Source: Pantoea stewartii subsp. stewartii (GTDB taxonomy: Bacteria > Pseudomonadota > Gammaproteobacteria > Enterobacterales > Enterobacteriaceae). Taken from it: a stretch of DNA of 45,002 bases. Positions within the stretch are counted from its first letter, which is position 1. Each line of letters opens with the position of its first letter. Below, in pieces: positions 8,635-16,562 of the stretch. The stretch covers positions 1 through 45,002 of the forward strand of contig NZ_VZPF01000040.1 of the NCBI RefSeq assembly GCF_008801695.1, written 5' to 3'. Position numbers and translations under genes: made by a program. Under the pieces are notes generated by a model. The model was not told the DNA's origin, searched no databases, and saw only the letters and a program-made list of their open reading frames with translations.

Positions 8635-9624
8635 TCAGACAAAGCTGACGTCAGTTTCTTTGCGCTTCTTAAAGTGGGTGACAGCAATGGCGGCCATGAT
8701 GACGGTACCGACCACGATGTTCATGAAGTAGTTGGATACGCCGATCAGGTTGAGTCCGTTCTTCAGAACCGCGATCAGGAAAACCCCCATCAAGGTGCCA
8801 CTGACGGTGCCCTTGCCGCCCATCAGACTGGCTCCGCCCAGTACGGTTGCCGCCAGCACATCCAGCTCACCACCCACCAGGGCGTTGGGGACGACTTCAC
8901 CCATGCGGTAGACCTGAACCAGTCCGCCAATCGCGGCCATGGCCCCCAGCCAGCCATAGGCAAAGAGGGAGATCAGGCCAACGCGAATCCCGATACGCCG
9001 TGCGGATTCCGCATCGCCGCCCACGGCATAGAGTTGACGACCTAAATGTGTTTTGTTGAGGATCACTGCTGTCAGCGCCGCAATGAGCAACAGGATGAGC
9101 AGCGGCAGGCCGAGCTGAAAGGCTTGTCCCTGCCATTCGAACGGCAGCACGTTACGCAGCGTGATCCACCAGTCCGGAAGCTGATACAGGCTGCGTCCAC
9201 CGGTCACCCACATCAGCAGGCCAAACAGCAGCGACTGCATACTAATGGTGATGATGATGGAGACGACCCGGAGCCAGGTGATCAGCCAGGCGTTAATGAC
9301 ACCAAACAGCGTGCCGCAGGCTATCGCCAGTGCAATACTCAGCGGCGCGTTAGCAAACTGGTAATGCACAAACAGCGAGGCGATCAGGTACTGCACCACA
9401 GAGGCGACGGCCGCAAAGGAAATATCAATGCCGCCGGTCACCAGCACGACAAACAGTCCGAGGGCGAAAATGCCGGTAACCGCGTAACTCTCGGCCAGAT
9501 CCAGCAGGTTTTGCACGGTCAGAAACTGGTCGCTGGCGAAGGAGAAAATCACAATGAACAGCAACAATACCCACGTCAGCCAGCCCTGACTGGAATGAGG
9601 ACGTAAACGGGAAAAATCAGGCAT
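8635..9624 (-). CDS. Sugar ABC transporter permease (CUT2 family), first subunit
   Basis: 329-residue inner-membrane permease with about ten hydrophobic segments. Family marks are GLFVVLVTGGIDISFAAVA in the third segment, AVGGDAESARRIGI in the cytoplasmic loop and VLGGASLMGGKGTVSGTL near the C-terminus. It overlaps the ATPase gene by 8 bp, so both are expected to be made in fixed ratio. Two non-identical permeases, as in LsrCD or YtfT/YjfF, suggest a heterodimeric channel. Confidence 0.9.
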   Translation of the reverse strand: MPDFSRLRPHSSQGWLTWVLLLFIVIFSFASDQFLTVQNLLDLAESYAVTGIFALGLFVVLVTGGIDISFAAVASVVQYLIASLFVHYQFANAPLSIALAIACGTLFGVINAWLITWLRVVSIIITISMQSLLFGLLMWVTGGRSLYQLPDWWITLRNVLPFEWQGQAFQLGLPLLILLLIAALTAVILNKTHLGRQLYAVGGDAESARRIGIRVGLISLFAYGWLGAMAAIGGLVQVYRMGEVVPNALVGGELDVLAATVLGGASLMGGKGTVSGTLMGVFLIAVLKNGLNLIGVSNYFMNIVVGTVIMAAIAVTHFKKRKETDVSFV

Positions 9625-11125
9625 TGATCACCTCCGCCAGTTGCTGTTGCGCTATGCGGTCTGGTTGATATTCGGCCTGGATGGTGCCCTCGCGGAAATG
9701 CAAAATGCGGTCGCAGTTGTACCAGACCTCGGGGACTTCATCGGAAATCAAAATGATCGACAGGCCTTCGCGTGCCAGTTCGTGAATAAGTTGATAAATA
9801 CTCGCTTTTGCCCCCACATCCACGCCGACGGTGGGCGAATCGAGGATGAGCAGGCGCGGCTGCGTCAGGACCCATTTCGCCAGCACAATCTTTTGCTGAT
9901 TGCCGCCGGACAGCGTTGAGATGGCTAACTGTGGATCGGCAACGCGCACGCCCAGTTGCTGAATCCACTGAAGAATCAGCTTGTTCTTGCGGTATTCATC
10001 AATCAGGTGGAAGCGGTTTTGCAGCTGGTTAAGAATGGGCAGCACCATATTGTCGGCCACCGATTGTTGCTGAATCAGCCCCAGTGTCAGGCGATCCTCA
10101 GATACATAGCCAATCCCGGCTTTGATGGCATCTTCATGACTGCGAAAGCGCACCGGTTTACTGTCCAGCCAGATCCTGCCGCGGTCAGGCCGGGTCATGC
10201 CGAACAGGGAAAGAGCCAGCTCAGTACGTCCCGATCCCAGCAGACCACACAGCCCCAGCACCTCACCTTCGTACAGCCGAAAATTAACATCGTGGTACTG
10301 ACCTGCACGGTGCAGGTTTTCCACTTCCAGAATGACCCGATCACCGTTGCGCGTAGGGGTTTTTAACTGATAATCAAGTTTTTGCCCGGTCATCAGCTCG
10401 GTGAGATGGTGCGGCGTCATAGCCTGCGCCGGCCAGCAGCCAACCTTGCGGCCGTCGCGAATGACGGTTACGCGATCTGATATTTCCAGCACCTCGTCCA
10501 GGCGATGGCTGACAAAGACCACACAAATCTTTTTCTGTTTGAGATAGCGTACCGTGCGCAGCAGTTGATTGACTTCGGTACGGGTGAGGGAAGCGGTGGG
10601 CTCATCCATGATCACCAGCCGCGCATCCGCCACCAGCGCGCGACAAATGGCGACCTGTTGTCGCTGAGCGATGGAAAGGTGCGCGACACTCTCGTCAAGA
10701 TTGAGGTCAAACTGCAGTTCCTCAACAATACGCCGGGCACTGTCAACCAGGGTTTTGCGCTGATGCCAGCCAAATAACCCGCGCAGATTGTGTTCAAATG
10801 CGATGTTTTCGGCCACGCTCAGGTTCGGGAACAGGGACAGATCCTGATAGATGACCTGAATACCAAAGTCTCTGGCCTGCTGAGTCGAGAGACGGGGCAA
10901 GCAGTCTCCGTCACCTAAACGAATTTCGCTGCCACGATCCGGCGCATGTACGCCGGATATCACTTTAATGAGCGTACTTTTGCCACAACCATTGGTACCG
11001 GCAAGGCAGTGCACTTCGCCCGCCAGCAAGGTCAGCGAGATATCGCTCAGAGCACGATTCCCCCCAAAGGTTTTCGACAGTTTTTCCAGGGTGATAAGCC
11101 TTTGCGGCGCGACCGATTGCATCAT
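9617..11125 (-). CDS. Sugar ABC transporter ATP-binding protein (CUT2, two ATPase domains)
   Basis: 502-residue energy-coupling subunit of the RbsA/AraG/LsrA type. The first domain has a full Walker A (GTNGCGKST, about 43-51), a weak signature (LSIAQRQQVAICRAL) and Walker B LVIMDEPTASL. The second domain has the degenerate GLLGSGRTEL in place of Walker A, a good signature (LSGGNQQKIVLAKW) and LLILDSPTVGVD. This asymmetry is usual for the family. The start ATG overlaps the binding-protein stop by one base (TAATG). Confidence 0.93.
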   Translation of the reverse strand: MMQSVAPQRLITLEKLSKTFGGNRALSDISLTLLAGEVHCLAGTNGCGKSTLIKVISGVHAPDRGSEIRLGDGDCLPRLSTQQARDFGIQVIYQDLSLFPNLSVAENIAFEHNLRGLFGWHQRKTLVDSARRIVEELQFDLNLDESVAHLSIAQRQQVAICRALVADARLVIMDEPTASLTRTEVNQLLRTVRYLKQKKICVVFVSHRLDEVLEISDRVTVIRDGRKVGCWPAQAMTPHHLTELMTGQKLDYQLKTPTRNGDRVILEVENLHRAGQYHDVNFRLYEGEVLGLCGLLGSGRTELALSLFGMTRPDRGRIWLDSKPVRFRSHEDAIKAGIGYVSEDRLTLGLIQQQSVADNMVLPILNQLQNRFHLIDEYRKNKLILQWIQQLGVRVADPQLAISTLSGGNQQKIVLAKWVLTQPRLLILDSPTVGVDVGAKASIYQLIHELAREGLSIILISDEVPEVWYNCDRILHFREGTIQAEYQPDRIAQQQLAEVINA

Positions 11126-12105
11126 TACAGCCCCAGCTTGATCAGGTTAGGCAGGTTAGCTTTATCCAGACTTTCCGCGTTGTTGCCCAGAATGGTGTGC
11201 GTTGTCTGATCCACTTTCACCTTGCCCAGGCCGTCAATCGTCATACCGTCCGTAATCGGTTCGTTCTTCTCCACCTTCTCGGCAATACGGATAAACACTT
11301 CACCGGCGGTATGTGGATTCCAGATATAGCCGCCCTTGATCGCCCCGCGGTTAACCAGTTGCGCGCCCTGACCCGGACTGAACGCCCCAATGACACAGAC
11401 CTGATTGGTTTTATTGCGGTTCATAACGGCGCGACCGGCACCAATAGGGCCCTGCGAACCGAAGGCTAAAATGCCTTTCAGATCGGGATACTTAGACATC
11501 AGTTCATTGGTGGTACGGATGGACTCGTCCAGGGATTCGCCTACGCCAAATTTGTCCGTAACCAACTGCATGTTGGGATAGTGCTGCTTTTGATAATCCA
11601 GCGCGGCATCGGTCCACTGCTGATGAAGCGGCACCGTCAGGCTCCCCACGTATATGGCGTATTTCCCTTCGTCATGCATACATTGCGCCAGCGCTTTCAT
11701 ATGATTGATGCCGTGCGTTGCGGCATCCACTAATTCAAAGTCCCAGTTTGCAAACTTCTGGCCTGGCGATTCGTGGGTAATGACTTTGATGCCGGCTTCA
11801 CGGGCGCGCTGCAAGACGGGCTCAAGCACTTTGGGGTCGTTGGGGACGACGCCGATAATGTCCACTTTCTGGGCAATCAAATCTTCAATGGCACGCACCT
11901 GCAGGGCAGGATCGGCTGCGGTCGGCCCCACCATCCAGGCGTCAATGCCGCGTTTGGCCGCTTCGCTTTTAATTCCGGCTTCCATAGCGTTGAACCACGG
12001 AATACCACCGATTTTCACCACGATGCCCATGCGTATTTTGTCCGCCGCATGGGACTGAAAAGCCAGTAATGCGAACAACGAACAGGCGATAAGCTGTTTT
12101 TTCAT
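11125..12105 (-). CDS. Periplasmic sugar-binding protein of the ABC importer
   Basis: 326 residues with a cleavable signal peptide (MKKQLIACSLFALLAFQSHA, cut before ADK) and a Peripla_BP_4 fold (MGIVVKIGGIPWFNAMEAGI, DIIGVVPNDPKVLEPVL, KVITHESPGQ, GAFSPGQGAQLVNRGAIKGG). The pattern lies nearer the LsrB/RhaS branch than RbsB, but that branch contains many sugars and does not fix the ligand. It captures the sugar in the periplasm and delivers it to the permease pair. It stands 11 bp after the regulator stop and is the first structural gene of the operon. Confidence 0.9.
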   Translation of the reverse strand: MKKQLIACSLFALLAFQSHAADKIRMGIVVKIGGIPWFNAMEAGIKSEAAKRGIDAWMVGPTAADPALQVRAIEDLIAQKVDIIGVVPNDPKVLEPVLQRAREAGIKVITHESPGQKFANWDFELVDAATHGINHMKALAQCMHDEGKYAIYVGSLTVPLHQQWTDAALDYQKQHYPNMQLVTDKFGVGESLDESIRTTNELMSKYPDLKGILAFGSQGPIGAGRAVMNRNKTNQVCVIGAFSPGQGAQLVNRGAIKGGYIWNPHTAGEVFIRIAEKVEKNEPITDGMTIDGLGKVKVDQTTHTILGNNAESLDKANLPNLIKLGL

Positions 12106-12116
12106 AAAGGCTCCAT

Positions 12117-12947
12117 TTAATTATTTATAAGCTGCACAGACTGGGGGCGCTGCGAGCAGTCAATAATATTGACGCCGTTCCAGGCCAGTTCCTGTTCCAG
12201 CTCTTTATCTTTCAACTGGTCAGTAATGAGAAAATCCACATCACGGTAATGGCAAATACGCGCGAATGAGGGCCGAAGAAACTTAGAGCTATCCAGTAAT
12301 AAATGTTTTCGTTCTGCTGCCAGAATCAGCTGTTGTTTTAAATGTGCATGACGTTCATTTCCTTCGCGTAAATAACCGTCATTGCCCAGACTGCTGCATG
12401 AAAAAAAGATCTTATTTATTTGAAACTCTTTTAACGGCTGCTCGGTAACAATGCCGTGAAAATCTTCATAACGATCTGAATATTCTCCGCCCAGACAAAT
12501 GGTGCGAATACTGCCGCGCGCTGCCAGCGTCTGGACAATGCGTAACGAATTGGTTAATACCGTCAATTCAATATCCGGTAATTGCCGTGCCAGATAAAAA
12601 CACGTGGTACTACTGTCGAGTAATAAGCAGTCGCCCACACTAATAAAATCCAGCGCGCGTTTCGCGATTGCCATTTTGGCGTCAACATGTTCGTTTACGC
12701 GTTGACGAAAAGACGATTCAGATTCATTAATCTCGCGATTATTAACCTGTAGCGTTGCACTGTGTCGTTTAGCCGGAACCGCACCACCATGGCTTCGCTG
12801 TAAAATACCTTTCTTTTCCAGTTGTGCTAAATCGCGGCGAATCGTTTCCTGAGAAACCCGACATAACGCGGTCAGTTCAGCGACAATAACCCGTCCGTTA
12901 CACATTAATTCATCGATAATTCTCTGCTGGCGTTCAATCGGCAACAT
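12117..12947 (-). CDS. DeoR-family transcriptional regulator of the sugar operon
   Basis: 276 residues: N-terminal DeoR helix-turn-helix (RQQRIIDELMCNGRVIVAEL, SQETIRRDLAQLEKKG, HGGAV) at about 7-57 and a C-terminal sugar-phosphate sensor domain (DSSTTCFYLARQL, LTNSLRI, GGEY, LLLDSSKF). The start follows GGAGG in good spacing. It is the promoter-proximal gene of its own operon, so auto-regulation is likely. DeoR regulators usually respond to a phosphorylated intermediate, here perhaps the product of the ROK kinase. Its coding sequence looks more A+T rich than the transporter genes that follow. Confidence 0.9.
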   Translation of the reverse strand: MLPIERQQRIIDELMCNGRVIVAELTALCRVSQETIRRDLAQLEKKGILQRSHGGAVPAKRHSATLQVNNREINESESSFRQRVNEHVDAKMAIAKRALDFISVGDCLLLDSSTTCFYLARQLPDIELTVLTNSLRIVQTLAARGSIRTICLGGEYSDRYEDFHGIVTEQPLKEFQINKIFFSCSSLGNDGYLREGNERHAHLKQQLILAAERKHLLLDSSKFLRPSFARICHYRDVDFLITDQLKDKELEQELAWNGVNIIDCSQRPQSVQLINN

Positions 12948-13090
12948 AATGGCCTCCGATGGCTATAAAGTACTGGAAGGCACGCGGCAAAAATGTGGCC
13001 TGAGCGTGGGTACGCAGGACCTGTTTTTGCAACGCGCATAAAGAGATCAGTGTTGGGTTTTAATGAAACGAAATGAAAGAAATAATATTG

Positions 13091-13112
13091 TTTAGTGATT
13101 TGTCTCACTAAA
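13091..13112. promoter_or_regulatory. Operator palindrome, CRP-like, upstream of the sugar operon
   Basis: Perfect 8-bp inverted repeat TTTAGTGA / TCACTAAA with a 6-base centre. The GTGA-N6-TCAC core equals the CRP core, though the flanking T of TGTGA is replaced. It lies about 145 bp before the regulator start, so CRP activation or DeoR-type auto-regulation is possible. Confidence 0.45.
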
Positions 13113-13370
13113 TAAGGGTTATTTAGCGGTCTCAGGATCCGCTGTGAACATTTTATCCTGCATTCTGCAGCGACTCTATCATGCCCGCTTTTGCCCGTTT
13201 ATGTGTATTTGACCGCTTTGCCTGTCCGGATAGTCCGACGAATCCGATTGAGAGAACGCTGACGAATACGCATGATGACCGCATTGCGCACGACAGGGCG
13301 CTACGGCTGTTGCAAAATGGATGTTTTTTAGGCAGTTAGCTGCGCTTGCTGGGCACTTCACAGAATGCGA

Positions 13371-13387
13371 ACGCACGTGACGTGCGT
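13371..13387. promoter_or_regulatory. 17-bp palindrome upstream of the DUF1176 gene
   Basis: ACGCACGT-G-ACGTGCGT, a perfect 8-bp inverted repeat with a single central base, about 60 bp before the gene start. Its length and symmetry fit a dimeric repressor site; the regulator is unknown. Confidence 0.45.
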
Positions 13388-13448
13388 GATTGCGCTATCA
13401 TCTTCCACTCAGAGAAGTTGGGGCTCGATTTTCTTAATGTGGTACAGG

Positions 13449-14504
13449 ATGAAATCGCTGTTTGCGTTGCCTTTATTCATGGTCGCCGCCGTCCAGGCTG
13501 ATCCGGTGCAGAAACTGTTTTCTGACTGGCAGTTAACCTGCAATAACGCGGCCTTTTGCGTTGCGCGCAGCACTCAGGGTGACCGTGGTTTGGTGATGAC
13601 CCTGTCGCGACATGCCGGGGCGGATGACCAGCCCCTGTTACGTATTGATTACGGCAGTGCCTATAGTGGTGCGCTGCCGGGGCCGGCGCTCAAAGATAAT
13701 CTGCTGGTGGATCAGCGTCGTCTTCGTCCTGATTTCAAGCACTGGGACGTAGAGCCGCATCATCTTGCCACCCGCAACCCGATTGCCATTAACGAATTTC
13801 TTGAACTCACCATGGATGCAAAAAATCTGCAGCTGACGTTCAGCGCCAGCCCACAGGTTTCATTGCGTGGCATGAAAGCGGCCCTGTTGTACATGGACGA
13901 CGTGCAGGGGCGGGTGAATAGCATGAGCGCCTGGGTTCGACGGGGCGAACGCAACGGCGTGCCTGCTGCTCCGGCGATTCCGCAGCTGCCACCTCCCATG
14001 GCCGCGCCTGTACCGCTGACGCGGGAAGAAACCAGTGGCCTGATTGATTACGGCACCTGGCGGGTTAATTCAGACACCTGTTCGCTCGATCCACTGCGAC
14101 GCGAAGTCAGCGTCTCGCCGCTGACGGACAAAAAAGCCTTGCTGCTGGTGAGCTGTGAGATGGGGGCGTATAACGTGATCGATCGGGCGTTTGAAGTGAC
14201 GCGCGCGCCGCCCTATGTGGCACGCGGTGTCAGCCTGACTTTACCCTTTACGCCGCCCGAGGGAGGAGAGCGCCAGCTGGAGCTGATTAATGCGGATTAC
14301 GATGCGGCAACCGGCCAGCTTTACACCTTTGGTAAAGGGCGGGGACTGGGCGACTGCGGTACAGCGTCCCGCTGGCAGTTTAACGGTGAGCACTTTGTGT
14401 TAGCGGAATATGCCGAAGAATCAACCTGCGATGCCTGGCACAGCAGCGATGACTGGCCCACGCTCTGGGTAAGCCAGTCAGCCTCTGCGGATGGCAGCCG
14501 TTAA
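13449..14504 (+). CDS. DUF1176-domain periplasmic protein
   Basis: 351-residue secreted protein of unknown function. The start at 13449 gives a signal peptide (MKSLFALPLFMVAAVQA, cut before DPVQ); earlier in-frame codons add a non-signal-like stretch. The mature part opens with QKLFSDWQLTCNNAAFCVARS, typical of DUF1176, and has six or more cysteines consistent with disulfides. A proline-rich linker (PAAPAIPQLPPPMAAP) at about 190-205 separates two halves. It overlaps ampH by 4 bp at the 3' end, converging, so no independent terminator is present. Confidence 0.8.
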   Translation: MKSLFALPLFMVAAVQADPVQKLFSDWQLTCNNAAFCVARSTQGDRGLVMTLSRHAGADDQPLLRIDYGSAYSGALPGPALKDNLLVDQRRLRPDFKHWDVEPHHLATRNPIAINEFLELTMDAKNLQLTFSASPQVSLRGMKAALLYMDDVQGRVNSMSAWVRRGERNGVPAAPAIPQLPPPMAAPVPLTREETSGLIDYGTWRVNSDTCSLDPLRREVSVSPLTDKKALLLVSCEMGAYNVIDRAFEVTRAPPYVARGVSLTLPFTPPEGGERQLELINADYDAATGQLYTFGKGRGLGDCGTASRWQFNGEHFVLAEYAEESTCDAWHSSDDWPTLWVSQSASADGSR

Positions 14505-15664
14505 GGAATCGCCTGCACCATCATGGGGGAACCGGTCTGATTGCCCACCAACTCCGCCAGCAGGTTATTTACACCGTCACTCATTGGCGTGAAGCGGGTC
14601 AGGGGAGATCGGGTCACCACCACAAAAACGCCCACATTATTCTGCGGCACCATCGCTATATAGGTGATGAAACCCCCGCCACCGCCGGTTTTCTGAATGA
14701 TGCCCGGACGCCCCTTTGACGGTCCCATATAAACCCAACCCATGCCGAGAGCGTCGGCTTTACCTGGCACGTCCATTCCATCCACCTTGTGAAGCTGATC
14801 GCGACGGTAGATTAATGTCTGCAGGCGATCGATCTGTGGCGTGCGGCGATTTACGGAGGAGTTCAGAAACTGCTGCATCCAGCGTCCCATATCATCCGGC
14901 GTTGAATAGACGCCACCGCTGCCGATAGCCGCCAGCGTGTTATTACACGGACTGGCTCCTTTTTCCGCCACCATTAAACGGGCGCACTGTTCGGGTGACG
15001 GGGTAAACGTGGTGTCCTTCATGCCCAGCGGACGGGTGATCAGCTGCTGAAACAGGGCCGGATAGGGTTTACCCGCCGCACGTGACAGCGCATCACCCAA
15101 CAGATCGTAACCCAGGTTGGAATAGGCCGCATTGGTGCCGGGGGCCGCTTTCAGGCTGGCGGTGTTCAGCCAGTTCCAGCGCTCACTTTGCGTAGGCCAG
15201 ACAAAAACCGGACGATGCGGCTTACCGCCGGGCTGCTCGCGCGGCAGGCCACTGGTGTGAGTGGCGAGGTTAATCAACCGAATCGGTTGACCGTCGAAAC
15301 CAGGGACCCGTTTTCCCGGAGGCGCATACTTACTCAGCGGATCGTCCAGACGAATCTCGCCGCGCTCGGCCATTTTTACCATCACCTCACTGGTCATTAA
15401 TTTACTGAGCGAGGCAATACGAATTAACGAATCCTTTTGCGGACGAATATTGTTGCCGGGCCGGGTATCACCAAAGCTGGTAAAGACGCGCTGATTACCG
15501 TCTATTGCCACCAGGGCCATGCCGGTGGCACCACTGGCATAAAAGATATGCTCTGCATAGCGATCGACAATCTGGGAGGCCAGTAAGGGATCGGGCGCAA
15601 CCTGCGCCGTGCTTTTAAGGGGAAGCAAAGAAACCAGTAAAGCCAGTAAATAAGGAGTGCGCAT
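14501..15664 (-). CDS. ampH: D-alanyl-D-alanine carboxypeptidase/endopeptidase AmpH
   Basis: Class C penicillin-binding protein that trims and cleaves peptidoglycan peptides in the periplasm and takes part in muropeptide recycling. The protein has 387 residues from the ATG at 15664 (E. coli 385); a TTG two codons earlier is possible but has no better ribosome site. A signal peptide is present. Catalytic motifs are SLSK with Ser85, the YSN tyrosine motif (AAYSNLGYD) and KTGGGGGF. Long blocks such as GMKDTTFTPSP, SPCNNTLAAIGSGGVYSTP and VVTRSPLTRF match AmpH rather than AmpC beta-lactamase. Confidence 0.94.
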   Translation of the reverse strand: MRTPYLLALLVSLLPLKSTAQVAPDPLLASQIVDRYAEHIFYASGATGMALVAIDGNQRVFTSFGDTRPGNNIRPQKDSLIRIASLSKLMTSEVMVKMAERGEIRLDDPLSKYAPPGKRVPGFDGQPIRLINLATHTSGLPREQPGGKPHRPVFVWPTQSERWNWLNTASLKAAPGTNAAYSNLGYDLLGDALSRAAGKPYPALFQQLITRPLGMKDTTFTPSPEQCARLMVAEKGASPCNNTLAAIGSGGVYSTPDDMGRWMQQFLNSSVNRRTPQIDRLQTLIYRRDQLHKVDGMDVPGKADALGMGWVYMGPSKGRPGIIQKTGGGGGFITYIAMVPQNNVGVFVVVTRSPLTRFTPMSDGVNNLLAELVGNQTGSPMMVQAIP

Positions 15665-15875
15665 TTTCAACGGAGAGGGCTTCGCTATAGGAGTCGGGTG
15701 AAAACCTATAGTAATCAGTTTAAGGATGACGGGAAGAGCAAAGCACAGTTTTTTTTATTTCAGATTACAGTCAGCTGGCGATGGCGGCCATGGACATCAG
15801 CGGGCGGGGGATATGTTTTGCCCCGCAGAGGCCGCCGGACCGAGCCGCTGCACTGGCGGCGTGGCGCGCCGCAGT

Positions 15876-16562
15876 TCATGGCCGTTTGTACATGCGCCTG
15901 GGATGGCCCACTTTGCCATACAGCATTTCTACCGTCAGAAAGCCGGTTTCCACGCAGTGCTCCAGATAGCGACGGGCGGTTGTTTTACTGAGCCCGGTTT
16001 CGGTCATCACCTCATCAACCGAAAAAAGCCGCGTGGTGGCTGGCGTAAAAAGTGTCTGGACCCGCGCGAGAGTCGTTTCCTCAATACCTTTGCTGCCGTT
16101 ATCGTGCGGGTAGTTCTTCGCCTGTAGCTGATAAAGGACATCGACATTTTTCTTATCGACAATCTTCCATGTGCGCTGCTGGTCTGCGAAAGCGATAAAG
16201 TTGGCAAGCGAGCGGTTAAGCCGTTTCCAGGACACAGGTTTAAGGACGTAATCGAAGGCACCGTTGCGGATGGCCTGGCTACAGGTATCCATATCACTGG
16301 CCGCCGTAATAAAAATAATGGAACAGTTTGCGTGGGCCAGCAACGGATCGCCAATCAGGGTGATGCCTTTGCCATCGGGCAGATAATTATCCAGCAATAG
16401 CAGCTGTGGCGCACTGATGGCAAGCTGCTGTCTGGCTTCTGCGAGTGACCCGGCGATACCGATCAGCCTGAGTTCAGGGTGTTTACCAATCAGTTCGGCA
16501 TGAAGCTGAGCCAGTTCAGGCTCATCTTCCACAATCAGGACAGTCACAGGCTCATGTTGCAT
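15876..16562 (-). CDS. Response regulator of the CitB/DpiA family
   Basis: 228-residue cytosolic regulator. The receiver domain has the acidic pair (VEDE), phospho-acceptor Asp58 in LLLLDNYLPDG, and the lysine in YVLKPVSW. The C-terminal DNA-binding part (LSKTTARRYLEHC and GKVGHPRRMY) matches DpiA/CitB more closely than DcuR. It would activate citrate or other di/tricarboxylate utilisation genes. Its start overlaps the sensor kinase by 11 bp. The usual target, a citrate/malate transporter, is present across the intergenic region only as a truncated, fused frame. Confidence 0.87.
   Translation of the reverse strand: MQHEPVTVLIVEDEPELAQLHAELIGKHPELRLIGIAGSLAEARQQLAISAPQLLLLDNYLPDGKGITLIGDPLLAHANCSIIFITAASDMDTCSQAIRNGAFDYVLKPVSWKRLNRSLANFIAFADQQRTWKIVDKKNVDVLYQLQAKNYPHDNGSKGIEETTLARVQTLFTPATTRLFSVDEVMTETGLSKTTARRYLEHCVETGFLTVEMLYGKVGHPRRMYKRP

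Larger units (their letters stand above)
12948..13448. other. 501-bp intergenic region between the sugar operon and the DUF1176 gene
   Basis: Non-coding region between divergent genes. The operon side (12960-13120) is A+T rich and carries a GTGA-N6-TCAC palindrome. The DUF1176 side carries a 17-bp palindrome at 13371-13387. No convincing gene or RNA was seen in the rest. Confidence 0.6.

Noticed and set aside
14501..15664. AmpC-type beta-lactamase (resistance gene)
   Set aside because: Motif context and full-length similarity indicate AmpH, a peptidoglycan carboxypeptidase, not a resistance enzyme.
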